Source of the DNA: Sphingomonas sp. 3P27F8
GTDB lineage: Bacteria > Pseudomonadota > Alphaproteobacteria > Sphingomonadales > Sphingomonadaceae
Direction: 5' to 3'
Length of the DNA stretch: 64,000 nt
NCBI RefSeq assembly: GCF_005502745.1
Contig: NZ_SCNL01000002.1
Location: forward strand, 248,001 to 312,000
The position numbers were made by a program, and so were the translations under genes. Below are positions 52,014 to 60,993 of the stretch, in pieces (position 1 is the stretch's first letter; the number at the start of each line of letters is the position of its first letter). The notes under the pieces are model-generated. The model saw nothing but the letters and a program-made list of their open reading frames with translations. It did no database searches and had not been told where the DNA came from.

Positions 52014-54065
52014 ATGAAGATCATTCTTGTTTCCATGCTCGCGCTCGCCATCGCGGGTCAGGCCAACGCCCAGAGCGGACAGACGCCACCAGCCGACGAT
52101 AATGCGGCAGGCTCCACCACCGATACGATAACGCGCGATGGCGATGTCGTAGTGACGGCAACGCGCTCCGGCGATGCCATTCCGCTCGATCTTGTCGGCT
52201 CGTCCGTCACGGTCATCACCGATGCAGATCTGCAGGCCCGGCAAACCCGGATCCTGTCAGATGCACTGCGCGACGTGCCCGGGGTCGCGGTTAACCGCAA
52301 CGGCGCCGTGGGCGGCCTCACGCAGGTCCGCATTCGGGGCGCGGAAAGCAATCACACGCTCGTCTTCATCGACGGGATCAAGGCGGACGATCCATATAGC
52401 GGCGAATATGATTTCGGCACGCTGCTGAACGACGAGGCCGCCCGCATCGAGGTGCTGCGCGGCCAGCAGAGTTCGCTCTACGGATCGGACGCGATCGGCG
52501 GCGTCATCAGCTACACTACTCTTTCCGGGCGCGAGAGGCCGGGTTACGTCGCGCGCATTGAGGGGGGATCGATGGGGACGATTTCCGCGGGCGGTCGCGC
52601 TGCGGGAATCGTCGGTGACACCGTCGATTATGCGCTATCCTCGTCCTATTATCGAACCGACGGCTATCCTGTCGCGCCCGGAGGCAACCGCGATCTCGGC
52701 TCCGACAGCCTTGGCGCAACCGGCAAGGTGAACTGGACCCCGGCACCGAATTTCAAATTGACGGCGGTGGGCCGTTATAGCCTCACCAGAGCCGATCTGG
52801 ATGATCAGGCGATTGCGCCCACCTCCCCGATCGTGCAGGGATATCCGGTCATTACCGCGGTTGACACGCCGGGGAACCGATATCGCAACAAAGGCTGGTA
52901 CGGATTGGTCGGCGCGAGCTGGTCGCTGTTTGACGACGCATGGAGCAATTCACTCTCCGGCGCGCTGAGCGACACCACGCGAGACAGCTACGGACTTTCC
53001 GGTCGTGCCTTTGGCGATGTCGGCCGGCGGTATCGCGCCTCGTTCAACAGCACGGTGCGCTTCGGCAATGAGCGGGTGAAGAACCGCTTCACGCTGGCGG
53101 CCGACTGGGAGCGGCAGGAATTCCGCAATACGACGCCGGGCGGCTTTTCCGATAACAGCAAGCACACGCTGGATACGACCGGCTATGTAGCGCAATATGA
53201 TGTCACGATCGATGAGCGGCTCGCGCTGGGCGCATCGGCCCGCATCGATCATTACAGCCTGTTCCAGGATGCCGCGACCTATCGTGCCACCGCCAGCTAT
53301 CTTCTGCCCACCGGAACACGCCTTCACGGCGCGTACGGAACCGGCATCAAGGCGCCGACTGCGGCGGAACTGTTCGGCTATTCCGACGGCATCTATATCG
53401 GCAATGCCAATCTCCGGCCTGAAAAATCCGAAGGCTGGGAGGCGGGCGTCGAGCAGAGCTTTATCGGTTCGGCGGCTAAAATCGGAGCCACATACTTCCG
53501 CAACCGCTTCATCGATCAAATCGACACCACTTATGTTTTCGTCCAGGCGACGGGCGCCTATCTGCAGCAAAGCTACAACAATAACGTCAGGACGACGCAG
53601 GAGGGGGTCGAGGTTTACGCCACGGCCAGGGTCCGCGACTTCCGCTTAGATGCGGCTTACACATATCTGAACGCGCCCCAGACGATCAATGCGCTTGCCG
53701 GGCCGGCGCCCGCCAACGGCGGCTTCCAATCGCCCGTGCCGATTACCACGCAGGCGGTTCGGCGGCCGAAGAACACCGCCTCGGTCAACGTCAGCTATGC
53801 CCCGGAAGCCCTGCCACTGACGGCGACGCTCACGGTGCGTTATAATGGCAGTCAGCGCGACTATGCGTTCAACGCGAATTACAGCCGGCTGCTGGTATCG
53901 ATGAAGGCGTTCACGCTGGTCAACTTCAACGCTGCTTATGATCTGAACAGCCACATCCAGGTGTTCGGGCGGGTCGAGAACCTGCTCGACACGAAATACC
54001 AGGAGGTGTTCACGTTCAACGCCTCGCGCCGTGCGGCATACGGCGGCGTGAAGGTGCGTTTCTGA
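52014..54065 (+). CDS. btuB: TonB-dependent vitamin B12 receptor
   Basis: Outer-membrane receptor of 683 residues. Signal peptide ends AGQANA/Q. A TonB box-like DVVVTATR lies near residue 42, the plug domain follows (LSDALRDVPGVAVN, VRIRGAESNHTLVFIDGI, IEVLRGQQSSLYGSDAIGGVI, shown in part), and a 22-strand barrel ends in YGGVKVRF with a terminal Phe. The riboswitch in its leader and the btuF/btuCD neighbours identify the substrate as cobalamin. Start ATG 52014 is set by GGGGG. Confidence 0.95.
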   Translation: MKIILVSMLALAIAGQANAQSGQTPPADDNAAGSTTDTITRDGDVVVTATRSGDAIPLDLVGSSVTVITDADLQARQTRILSDALRDVPGVAVNRNGAVGGLTQVRIRGAESNHTLVFIDGIKADDPYSGEYDFGTLLNDEAARIEVLRGQQSSLYGSDAIGGVISYTTLSGRERPGYVARIEGGSMGTISAGGRAAGIVGDTVDYALSSSYYRTDGYPVAPGGNRDLGSDSLGATGKVNWTPAPNFKLTAVGRYSLTRADLDDQAIAPTSPIVQGYPVITAVDTPGNRYRNKGWYGLVGASWSLFDDAWSNSLSGALSDTTRDSYGLSGRAFGDVGRRYRASFNSTVRFGNERVKNRFTLAADWERQEFRNTTPGGFSDNSKHTLDTTGYVAQYDVTIDERLALGASARIDHYSLFQDAATYRATASYLLPTGTRLHGAYGTGIKAPTAAELFGYSDGIYIGNANLRPEKSEGWEAGVEQSFIGSAAKIGATYFRNRFIDQIDTTYVFVQATGAYLQQSYNNNVRTTQEGVEVYATARVRDFRLDAAYTYLNAPQTINALAGPAPANGGFQSPVPITTQAVRRPKNTASVNVSYAPEALPLTATLTVRYNGSQRDYAFNANYSRLLVSMKAFTLVNFNAAYDLNSHIQVFGRVENLLDTKYQEVFTFNASRRAAYGGVKVRF

Positions 54066-54072
54066 TCCCCCA

Positions 54073-54114
54073 GTGGCCGACCATTTTTGCGATTGCATGG
54101 TCGGCCACGTTTTC
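54073..54114 (+). terminator. Rho-independent terminator after btuB
   Basis: GTGGCCGACCAT (54073-54084) and ATGGTCGGCCAC (54097-54108) pair perfectly (12 bp), followed by GTTTTCT. The stem starts seven bases after the btuB stop. It is nearly symmetrical and may also stop the convergent btuF transcript, although that strand lacks the same T-run. Confidence 0.85.
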
Positions 54115-54183
54115 TGGATGTCGCGTTATGCATGTCATCATGCCTGCCGCGCTCGCCCCGCGTGACTTTCGTTGTCGTTCACC

Positions 54184-55026
54184 TCATCGAGCGAGCTGGT
54201 CGGCAGCCCGTACCTGCCTGGCAAGCAAGGCGACGGCGCGCGGGTATGCCGGTCCGCCGCACACGATCAACGCCTCGGGGATGTGCAGCCGTCGCCCGGC
54301 GGGGATCGCAGCGTTGAGCAACGGATGATGCAACGCAGCCGAACCGCGGTCGGCAGCAACGCCGGTGCCGCTATCCATGATGACGAACGCCGGCTTGGCG
54401 AGCACCAATTCCTCAAGCGACAATCTCGACAGGGCCGGACGCCCGAGCCTGCCGGCAAGATTGACCAGGCCGACGCGTCGCATCATGTCATCCACGAGAG
54501 TGCCGGTTCCGGTAAGATAACCCTGTCGCTGGTAATAAGCCGCCACACGACCGCGCCCGGGCGGCGGCCCGATCGCGGCAAGATCGCGACGCATCTGTGC
54601 GATCAGCCTCGCGCCTCGCTGTGGATGGCCCACGGCGTCGGCGATGATACGGATCGCCGCCTCGATCTCACCGACCTGCTCGGTCTGTGGGAACTCCACC
54701 ATCCTGATGCCACGCCCCTTCGCTGGAGACAGAATGGCCTTGATGCGAAATGGCGCGCCGATGACGAGATCGGGATGCAACGCCATCACCTCTTCCGCGC
54801 TGTGGCGCGTGAACGGCAGCGACCGGGCTTGCGCGGCGACCGCCGAAAGCTCCGGATCGCGCGCCCATTCCGTGAGACCGGCGATCTGCCCCGGATCGGC
54901 AAGTGCGACCAGCAGCTGGTCAGCACACATGTTGAGCGAAACGATGCGCTGGGGCACTGGCGCCGGGGCGCCGGCACCAATCGAGACAAGGCCTCCGACA
55001 GCGATCAGGACATGGGCAATGCGCAC
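54184..55026 (-). CDS. btuF: Cobalamin ABC transporter substrate-binding protein
   Basis: Periplasmic binding protein of 280 residues with a signal peptide (about 1-20). It has the TroA/BtuF class III fold: RIVSLNMCADQLLVAL, LHPDLVIGAPF, and VNLAGRLGRPALSRLSLEELVLAKPAFVI (core LSLEELVLAKPAFVI). It would deliver B12 from BtuB to BtuCD. Start is GTG 55026, 54 bases from the btuC start on the other strand, so btuF and btuCD share a divergent promoter region that is too small for another riboswitch. Confidence 0.88.
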   Translation of the reverse strand: MRIAHVLIAVGGLVSIGAGAPAPVPQRIVSLNMCADQLLVALADPGQIAGLTEWARDPELSAVAAQARSLPFTRHSAEEVMALHPDLVIGAPFRIKAILSPAKGRGIRMVEFPQTEQVGEIEAAIRIIADAVGHPQRGARLIAQMRRDLAAIGPPPGRGRVAAYYQRQGYLTGTGTLVDDMMRRVGLVNLAGRLGRPALSRLSLEELVLAKPAFVIMDSGTGVAADRGSAALHHPLLNAAIPAGRRLHIPEALIVCGGPAYPRAVALLARQVRAADQLAR

Positions 55027-55080
55027 TAGGCTTCCTTCGGCAACGCCGCTACGGCTCGCTCATGCGCCCGGGACACGAAC

Positions 55081-56121
55081 GTGACGGGCATGACCGATCT
55101 TACGAGGCCGCACGTGCCCGACCAGACGCCTGCGCGCAATCCGGCGTGGCTGATCCCCATGCTGATCGCAGCGACGATCGTCTCAGGAATTCTCTCGCTG
55201 CTGTTCGGCCCGGCGCACCTTTCCGCAACGGCTTTGTGGGCAGGCCTGACCGGGCACGGCGATCCGGTCGTCCGCGCGATCCTGTTGCAACTCCGCATGC
55301 CGCGCGCGCTGCTCGGGCTGCTGATCGGCGCGATGCTGGGGGCAAGTGGTGGCGCCATGCAGGGCTATCTCCGCAATCCCCTGGCGGATCCCGGTGTGCT
55401 CGGCGTGTCGAGTGTCGCAGCGCTGGGCGCGGTGATCGTGATCTACTGGCGGCTTGCGGACGCGCACCCGCTCGTGCTGCCAATGATCGCGATCGCGGGC
55501 GCGCTGATCGCGCTCCTCCCGCTGGCCTGGTTGTCTCGACGCGGGGAAAGCACGCTCAGTCTTGTTCTGGCCGGGGTCGCGGTGGGTACGCTGGGCAGCG
55601 CCGGGATCAGCCTGGCGCTGAACCTTGCCCCCAATCCGTTTGCCGCCATGGAGATCACGACCTGGCTGCTTGGCAGCCTTGAAGATCGGTCCTACGCAGA
55701 TGTGTGGATCGCCTTGCCATGCGTCATCTTGGGCCTCGCGTTGCTGTTGTGGGACGGCCGCGCGCTCGACGCTCTGTCTCTGGGTGAGGATGCCGCGCAA
55801 ACGCTCGGCGTCGATCTGGCGCGGACGCGCCTACGTCTGATGCTGGGGATCGCTATCGGCATCGGCGGGGCGGTGGCGGTGGCGGGCAGCATCGGTTTCG
55901 TCGGGCTGATCGTTCCGCACCTGATCCGTCCGCTTACAGATCGCAGCCCGTCGGCGATATTGATCCCGTCTGCGCTGGCGGGAGCAGTCCTTCTGACTGT
56001 TGCCGATCTCGGCACCCGCACCATCCCGTCCGCGACACCACTCAAGCTCGGCGTACTGACGGCCTTTCTCGGCGTGCCCGTTTTCGTTCATCATCTGCTG
56101 CGGGAGCGCAGGCTGTGGTGA
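55081..56121 (+). CDS. btuC: Cobalamin ABC transporter permease (FecCD family)
   Basis: Inner-membrane permease of 346 residues with about ten hydrophobic segments. FecCD signatures are LRMPRALLGLLIGAMLGASGGAMQG and NPLADPGVLGVSS, the cytoplasmic coupling region, and GFVGLIVPHLIR near the C-terminus (each shown in part). It moves B12 across the inner membrane. GTG 55081 is preceded by GGGA; ATG 55090 is an alternative. It overlaps the ATPase gene by seven bases. Confidence 0.92.
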   Translation: MTGMTDLTRPHVPDQTPARNPAWLIPMLIAATIVSGILSLLFGPAHLSATALWAGLTGHGDPVVRAILLQLRMPRALLGLLIGAMLGASGGAMQGYLRNPLADPGVLGVSSVAALGAVIVIYWRLADAHPLVLPMIAIAGALIALLPLAWLSRRGESTLSLVLAGVAVGTLGSAGISLALNLAPNPFAAMEITTWLLGSLEDRSYADVWIALPCVILGLALLLWDGRALDALSLGEDAAQTLGVDLARTRLRLMLGIAIGIGGAVAVAGSIGFVGLIVPHLIRPLTDRSPSAILIPSALAGAVLLTVADLGTRTIPSATPLKLGVLTAFLGVPVFVHHLLRERRLW

Positions 56122-56912
56122 TGCTGACGGCGGAGGGGCTGTCTGTAAGACTTGGCGGCGTTTCGGTCATCGAGGGGATCACCCTGTCGATGACGGGGGG
56201 CGAAATGATCGGTGTCCTCGGCCCCAACGGCGCAGGCAAATCCACGTTCGCCCGGTCGCTGGTGGGTCTCGTTCCCCGCGCCGCCGGCCGCGTGACGCTC
56301 GATGCGCAGGATATCGAGGGCATCCCCGCCGCGGCCCTCGCCCGCCGAATAGCTTACGTTCCGCAAGCTTATGCCGTCCACTGGCCGATCACGGTGGCGC
56401 GTCTGGTCGGGCTGGGACGGCTGCCCCATCTTGGCCCTTTCTCGAGGATCACCGCAATCGACCGGGCCGCGATCGAGCAGGCGATGCGAGACACCGGCAC
56501 GACCCATCTGGCAAACCGCACGGCGACCGAGCTTTCCGGCGGAGAACTGGCCCGCGTGATGCTGGCCCGGGCGTTATCGACGGAAGCGAAGGCGCTGATC
56601 GCGGACGAGCCGCTGACCTCGCTGGATCCCAGCCATCAGCTCGAGATCATGGCGCTTCTGCGCGCGCATGCCGAAAGCGGCGCGCTTGTGATCGTCGTCC
56701 TCCACGATCTGAGCGTTGCGGCGCGCTTCTGCGACCGGCTGCTGATGATCGATCACGGGCGGCTGATCGGCGACGGGCGACCCGCCGATGTCCTGACCGA
56801 TGCGATGCTGGCCAAGGTTTACGGCATTACAGCATGGCGGGGAACGGCGGGTGGGAAGCCCCTGCTCGTGCCGCTTGACCAAGTGAAGGACGCGCCAGCC
56901 GATCCTGCATAA
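56115..56912 (+). CDS. btuD: Cobalamin ABC transporter ATP-binding protein
   Basis: ATPase of 265 residues. Walker A is GPNGAGKST, the ABC signature is LSGGELARV, Walker B is ALIADEPLTSLDP and the switch His is in VLHDLS. It powers BtuC. GTG 56115 overlaps the end of btuC. No gene lies between its end and the convergent acyl-CoA dehydrogenase (249 bases); that gap holds only an imperfect 11-bp inverted repeat at 57125-57149. Confidence 0.92.
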   Translation: MVMLTAEGLSVRLGGVSVIEGITLSMTGGEMIGVLGPNGAGKSTFARSLVGLVPRAAGRVTLDAQDIEGIPAAALARRIAYVPQAYAVHWPITVARLVGLGRLPHLGPFSRITAIDRAAIEQAMRDTGTTHLANRTATELSGGELARVMLARALSTEAKALIADEPLTSLDPSHQLEIMALLRAHAESGALVIVVLHDLSVAARFCDRLLMIDHGRLIGDGRPADVLTDAMLAKVYGITAWRGTAGGKPLLVPLDQVKDAPADPA

Positions 56913-57161
56913 CGGTAAACGATACGCGCCTCATCTGACGCGCATGAGAACGAAAACGCTGGAAAAATTGCCCGTCCCCGGCACCACGCCGTGCGCGAGT
57001 GGCGTGACACGTTGGCGCGCGTCATCGCGAGGCATGACAAGCCATGCATCGATACACAACGGCTGACCTGCCGGGGCGCAAATAATGCCTGCGACCCGGT
57101 CGCGGTGCATCGACCATTGGGCAGGAGGCAGCCGCAGAGCGGCCGCCTCTTGCCACAGCAC

Positions 57162-58961
57162 TCACGCCGCGCGGAACATTTCCGGCGGCAACGCCATCAC
57201 CGCGTCCGCGCCGCCCTCGATCTGGCGGCGAAGCGAGCCAGCCTCAGGCAGCATGCGCTCCGCGAAGAATCGCGCGGTAACCAGCTTGGCGTCGAGGAAC
57301 GCCGCGTCGCCCTCCCCGGCCGTCTTCAGCTCGCTCGCCGCGGTCGCCATGCGCAGCCACATCAACCCGACCGCGACAAGCCCGGTGAGGTGCATATAGG
57401 GCACCGCCCCCGCGCCGATGTTGTTCGGGTTGGCGAGGTTGCCCATGAACCACATCGTCGCCGCCTGAAGTTCGCCCAGCGCCTTTTCCAGCCGGGTTGC
57501 GAATTCGGCGGTAGCGGCATCCCCCTTCGCCGCCGCACACTCGCCCGCGACCAGCGCGAAGAAGGCCTGCACCGCGCGCCCCCCGTTCGACGCCAGCTTG
57601 CGACCGACGAGATCCATCGCCTGGACGCCGTTGGTGCCTTCGTAGATCATCGCAATCCGCGCATCGCGGACATATTGCTCCATCCCCCATTCCTGGATGT
57701 AGCCGTGCCCGCCATAGACCTGCTGCGCGTTGGTGGCGATTTCATAACCCTTGTCGGTGCCGACACCCTTGATGACGGGGGTGAGCAGCCCGATCAGATC
57801 GGCGGCGGACTGGCGCTCCTCCTCCGTGCCCGCGGCATGTTCCAGATCGACCTGGAGGCCGCCCCACAGACAAAGCGCACGCAGCCCCTCGGTCCAGGCC
57901 TTGGCATGCATGAGCATCCGGCGAACATCGGGGTGGACGAAAAGCGGATCAGCCTTCTCGCTCGGCTCGGCCGCACCGGTCAGCGCGCGACCCTGTCGGC
58001 GGTCGGCAGCGTATTGCACCGCGTTCTGATAAGCGGTTTCGGCCACCGCCAGGCCCTGCAGCCCCACGCCCAGCCGCGCGGCGTTCATCATGATGAACAT
58101 CGCGGCCAGGCCCTTCATCTCCTCGCCGACCAGCCAGCCTTTCGCGCCGTCATAATTCATCACGCACGTGGCGTTGGCGTGGATGCCCATCTTGTGCTCG
58201 ATCGATCCGCACGACACCGCGTTGCGGTCGCCGAGGGAGCCGTCCGCGTTGACCAGAACCTTGGGAACCACGAACAGCGAGATGCCCTTCGAACTGTCCG
58301 GGGCGCCCGGCGTCTTGGCCAGGACGAGGTGGATGATGTTGTCGGTCAGGTCATGCTCGCCTGCGGAGATGAAAATCTTCGTGCCGGTGATGCTGTACGA
58401 CCCGTCTGCCTGTGGCTCGGCCTTCGTCTTGATGAGGCCGAGATCGGTGCCGCACTGCGGCTCCGTCAGGTTCATCGTCCCGCCCCACTCGCCGGCGATC
58501 ATCTTCGGCAGATAGGTCCGCTGTTGCTCGGGCGAGCCTTTCACCAGCAACGCCGCGATCGCACCGTGCGCCAGCCCGGGATACATCGCGAAAGCCATGT
58601 TCGAGGAGATCATATACTCCTGGAACGCGGTGGAAACGACGTGCGGCATATTCTGCCCGCCAAACTCCCCCGGCGCGGCGAGCGTGCCCCAGCCGGATTC
58701 CACGAACTTGGCATAGGCTTCCTTGAAACCCTTCGGCGTCGTCACCGACCCGTCCGGATGGCGGGTGCAGCCTTCCAGATCGCCGGACTGGTTGATCGGG
58801 AAAAGCACCTCGGCGACAAAGCGGCCGCCTTCTTCCAGCACTGCATCGACCATATCAGGGGTCGCAGCCTCGAAACCGGGCAGATTGGTGTAGCCGTTAA
58901 GCTTCACGACATGATCGAGCACGAAGCGCGTGTCGCGCACCGGGGGCACATATTGTGGCAT
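57162..58961 (-). CDS. Acyl-CoA dehydrogenase with C-terminal extension (DmdC-like)
   Basis: Large acyl-CoA dehydrogenase of 599 residues. FAD loop MNLTEPQCGTDLGLIKT (core LTEPQCGTD), YGGHGYIQEWGMEQ and the catalytic Glu in MIYEGTNGVQAMDL are present. The extra C-terminal domain (about 470-599) is the one found in the DmdC/3-methylmercaptopropionyl-CoA group, although many relatives act on other acyl-CoAs. It is three bases downstream of a MerR regulator, whose gene has a LiuR-like operator, so branched-chain or fatty-acid catabolism is a likely context. Confidence 0.92.
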   Translation of the reverse strand: MPQYVPPVRDTRFVLDHVVKLNGYTNLPGFEAATPDMVDAVLEEGGRFVAEVLFPINQSGDLEGCTRHPDGSVTTPKGFKEAYAKFVESGWGTLAAPGEFGGQNMPHVVSTAFQEYMISSNMAFAMYPGLAHGAIAALLVKGSPEQQRTYLPKMIAGEWGGTMNLTEPQCGTDLGLIKTKAEPQADGSYSITGTKIFISAGEHDLTDNIIHLVLAKTPGAPDSSKGISLFVVPKVLVNADGSLGDRNAVSCGSIEHKMGIHANATCVMNYDGAKGWLVGEEMKGLAAMFIMMNAARLGVGLQGLAVAETAYQNAVQYAADRRQGRALTGAAEPSEKADPLFVHPDVRRMLMHAKAWTEGLRALCLWGGLQVDLEHAAGTEEERQSAADLIGLLTPVIKGVGTDKGYEIATNAQQVYGGHGYIQEWGMEQYVRDARIAMIYEGTNGVQAMDLVGRKLASNGGRAVQAFFALVAGECAAAKGDAATAEFATRLEKALGELQAATMWFMGNLANPNNIGAGAVPYMHLTGLVAVGLMWLRMATAASELKTAGEGDAAFLDAKLVTARFFAERMLPEAGSLRRQIEGGADAVMALPPEMFRAA

Positions 58962-58964
58962 TGT

Positions 58965-59384
58965 TCAGGCTTCCTTGGTTTCGCCCGATTCGAGCAGGCT
59001 AACGAATTCGCCCAGTTCCTCGATCGCTGCGTCGATATCTTTTTTCTGCGCGTCCAGCGCTGCCATTCGCGCACGGCAACGCTCGATGGTGACGGCGCGC
59101 TGCGTGTGACGGCCGTCGCCGATATCATAGAGGTCGATCATCTCGCGGATTTCGCCCAGGCTGAAGCCCACGCGCTTGCCGCGCAATATCCACGCCAGCC
59201 GGGCACGATCGCGATGCGAATAGATGCGCGCTGTGCCGCGCCGTTCCGGCGAAATCAGCCCTTCGTCCTCGTAAAAACGGAGTGCCCGCGCGGTAACGTC
59301 GAATTCACTCGCAAGATCGGCGATGGTAAAGCTGGTGCGATCGGGCAGTGACGGAATCGTGGCATAGGCGGCAACGCTCGACAT
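58965..59384 (-). CDS. MerR family regulator, LiuR-like
   Basis: Regulator of 139 residues. The N-terminal MerR HTH is TIADLASEFDVTARALRFYEDEGLI (core VTARALRFYEDEGL), with the wing RGTARIYSHRDRARL. The C-terminal dimer helix lacks metal-binding Cys, as in LiuR/PsrA-like metabolic regulators. Its gene is directly upstream of the acyl-CoA dehydrogenase and has a palindromic operator 21 bases before the start, suggesting control of both genes. Confidence 0.9.
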   Translation of the reverse strand: MSSVAAYATIPSLPDRTSFTIADLASEFDVTARALRFYEDEGLISPERRGTARIYSHRDRARLAWILRGKRVGFSLGEIREMIDLYDIGDGRHTQRAVTIERCRARMAALDAQKKDIDAAIEELGEFVSLLESGETKEA

Positions 59385-59404
59385 TGAGCGAAACTACAAT
59401 CGCC

Positions 59405-59419
59405 TTACGTTAACGTCAA
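59405..59419. promoter_or_regulatory. LiuR-like MerR operator
   Basis: TTACGTTAACGTCAA is a near-palindrome centred on TTAACG and very close to the known LiuR site pattern TTACGT-AACGTAA. It is 20 bases upstream of the MerR ATG, where the spacer of the promoter would lie. The LiuR group represses or activates branched-chain and fatty-acid degradation genes. Confidence 0.6.
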
Positions 59420-59428
59420 CTGGGCAAA

Positions 59429-59929
59429 TCACGAACACAATGGTCTCCCATCCAGTCCGCGCAGCGCAGCGGCCTCGGATTCAGCCCCGCTCAGCCGTTC
59501 CGCCACCAGCGCCGTGAGCGACGCGCGCCCGGTGCACATCCGGTCGCAGCCATCGGGCAGTATCGGCGGGAAGACGAGCTTTCCGCCATCGGATCGGGCC
59601 TCGAACCGGCAGCCTTGGCCAAGCGACACCTTGAGCCTTCCCGCACCCTTCGCGATACCCCGGGCGGTACAACCATGGCCTTCGCCATAATCCACGCTGG
59701 CCCCGATCCGATAACCGGCGCCAGCGCGCACAATGCACGCGCGATCCGTCTCGGAGCCATAAGCGCCAACCGGATCGATCCGCTGCGGGTCGGCCACTAT
59801 CCCAGCCGCAGCCGCCGCCTGTTCGAGGCGAGCGCCCGCGCTGTTGCGATCGCTTGTAACTTCATCCCTCGCGCGGCCACACCCCAGCATCGCAAAGGCC
59901 GAAAGCAGCACCATCGCAGACCGTCTCAA
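59429..59929 (-). CDS. Putative lipoprotein of unknown function
   Basis: Protein of 166 residues. From TTG 59929 it begins [19 protein letters not shown], a good lipoprotein signal with lipobox MLGC; starting at ATG 59914 would lose the two Arg. TTG overlaps the hisI stop (TTGA), like many junctions in this window. The rest has several Cys ([33 protein letters not shown]), probably disulfides in the periplasm, and no domain I recognise. Linkage to hisI is probably only structural. Confidence 0.7.
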   Translation of the reverse strand: MRRSAMVLLSAFAMLGCGRARDEVTSDRNSAGARLEQAAAAAGIVADPQRIDPVGAYGSETDRACIVRAGAGYRIGASVDYGEGHGCTARGIAKGAGRLKVSLGQGCRFEARSDGGKLVFPPILPDGCDRMCTGRASLTALVAERLSGAESEAAALRGLDGRPLCS

Positions 59930-60288
59930 TCGATCCGCTCCAGTGCACCGCCCGCGACACGACGATAGAAGCAACTCGTCGCGCCCGTATGACAGGCTGG
60001 CCCGGCCGGATCGGCGATCAGCCATAGCGCGTCCTGATCGCAATCGACCCGCATTTCGACAACGCGAAGCACGTTTCCGGACGTCTCGCCCTTTTTCCAC
60101 AGCCGGCCGCGGCTGCGCGACCAGAAGGTCGCTTCCCCACTGGCCAGCGTCGCTGCCAGCGCTTCGGCATTCATATGGCCGACCATCAACACGTCGCCGC
60201 TGACACGATCGGTGACAAGCGCCGTGACCAGCCCGTTGCCATCATATTTCGGATCAAAGGCAAGGCCCGATTCGCGTGGGTCTGTCAT
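59926..60288 (-). CDS. hisI: Phosphoribosyl-AMP cyclohydrolase
   Basis: Histidine-pathway enzyme of 120 residues opening the purine ring of phosphoribosyl-AMP. The zinc/Mg site is complete: VDCDQDALW supplies one Cys, and [12 protein letters not shown] two more. [19 protein letters not shown] is the substrate loop (core [13 protein letters not shown]). It is the stand-alone HisI without the HisE domain. ATG 60288 is the standard start. Confidence 0.95.
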   Translation of the reverse strand: MTDPRESGLAFDPKYDGNGLVTALVTDRVSGDVLMVGHMNAEALAATLASGEATFWSRSRGRLWKKGETSGNVLRVVEMRVDCDQDALWLIADPAGPACHTGATSCFYRRVAGGALERID

Positions 60289-60387
60289 GCACCCCGTCTA
60301 GCGCCGTGCGTAGCGCATGCACAGGCTTGGCCCGGAACCTCATCCGATGGGGGTGTCCTTACCGGTCCAAGCTCGCCCAAACGACAC

Positions 60388-60410
60388 GGGGCGACCAGCA
60401 AGGCCGCCCC
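60388..60410 (-). terminator. Hairpin after the F0 ATP synthase operon
   Basis: On the minus strand GGGGCGGCC (60410-60402) pairs with GGTCGCCCC (60396-60388), 9 bp with one G-T and a five-base loop, followed by GTGTCGTTT. It lies about 30 bases after the atpF stop, in the 150-base gap before hisI, and should end the atp transcript. Confidence 0.55.
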
Positions 60411-60438
60411 GCATTCATATCCAGCCCGGCCGTGGCGC

Positions 60439-60993
60439 TCAGTGCGGCCGGCCAAGTCCCGCGATCGTCCGATCGACGAGCGCCTTGTCGGTATCCGCGC
60501 CATGGCGCTGGGCGATCAGCGCTGCGGCTGCCTTTGCCGCCGCATCGGCGGTCTTGGCGCGCACCTCGGCGATCGCCGCGCGCTCTGCCGCGGCGATCTT
60601 GTCCTCGGCCATCTTCGCGCGGCGTTGCACCAGTTCGGCGGCATCGGCCCGGGCCTGGCTGACGAGAGCCTCGGCCTCGTGCTCGGCCTGCGTCGCCATC
60701 TCCGCCGCGCTCTTCTCCGCATCGGTGATCTTGCGGGCATATTCGTCGCGCAACGCCTCGGCCTCGGCGCGCAGTTTCTTTGCTTCCGCAAGCTGTTTGC
60801 GGATCTCGGCGATCTGCCGATCGAGCATCGCCACCACGACGCGCGCGCCGCCCTTCCAAAGAACGATGGCGATGAACACTGCCATCGCGATCGAAACCCA
60901 CACGGTGCTGTTCAGCACGCCGAACAGCGCCGGATCAGCAGCATGCTCGGCGCCTTCGGCTGCGGCGGCGGATAGAAGAACCAGATCAGCCAT
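60439..60993 (-). CDS. atpF: F0F1 ATP synthase subunit b
   Basis: Stator subunit of 184 residues: an N-terminal membrane helix (about 29-50, STVWVSIAMAVFIAIVLW) and a long Ala/Glu/Arg-rich coiled coil reaching up to F1. The start overlaps the b' gene by eight bases. It is the last gene of the F0 operon. In photosynthetic and alphaproteobacterial enzymes b and b' form a heterodimer, which is what the two adjacent genes show here. Confidence 0.93.
   Translation of the reverse strand: MADLVLLSAAAAEGAEHAADPALFGVLNSTVWVSIAMAVFIAIVLWKGGARVVVAMLDRQIAEIRKQLAEAKKLRAEAEALRDEYARKITDAEKSAAEMATQAEHEAEALVSQARADAAELVQRRAKMAEDKIAAAERAAIAEVRAKTADAAAKAAAALIAQRHGADTDKALVDRTIAGLGRPH

Noticed and set aside
57125..57149. 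Imperfect 11-bp inverted repeat between btuD and the acyl-CoA dehydrogenase
   Set aside because: One mismatch, three-base loop and no T-run on either strand; not enough to call a terminator.
56991..59351. A 786-codon plus-strand open frame opposite the acyl-CoA dehydrogenase and MerR genes
   Set aside because: Antisense shadow with biased Arg/His/Gln content.
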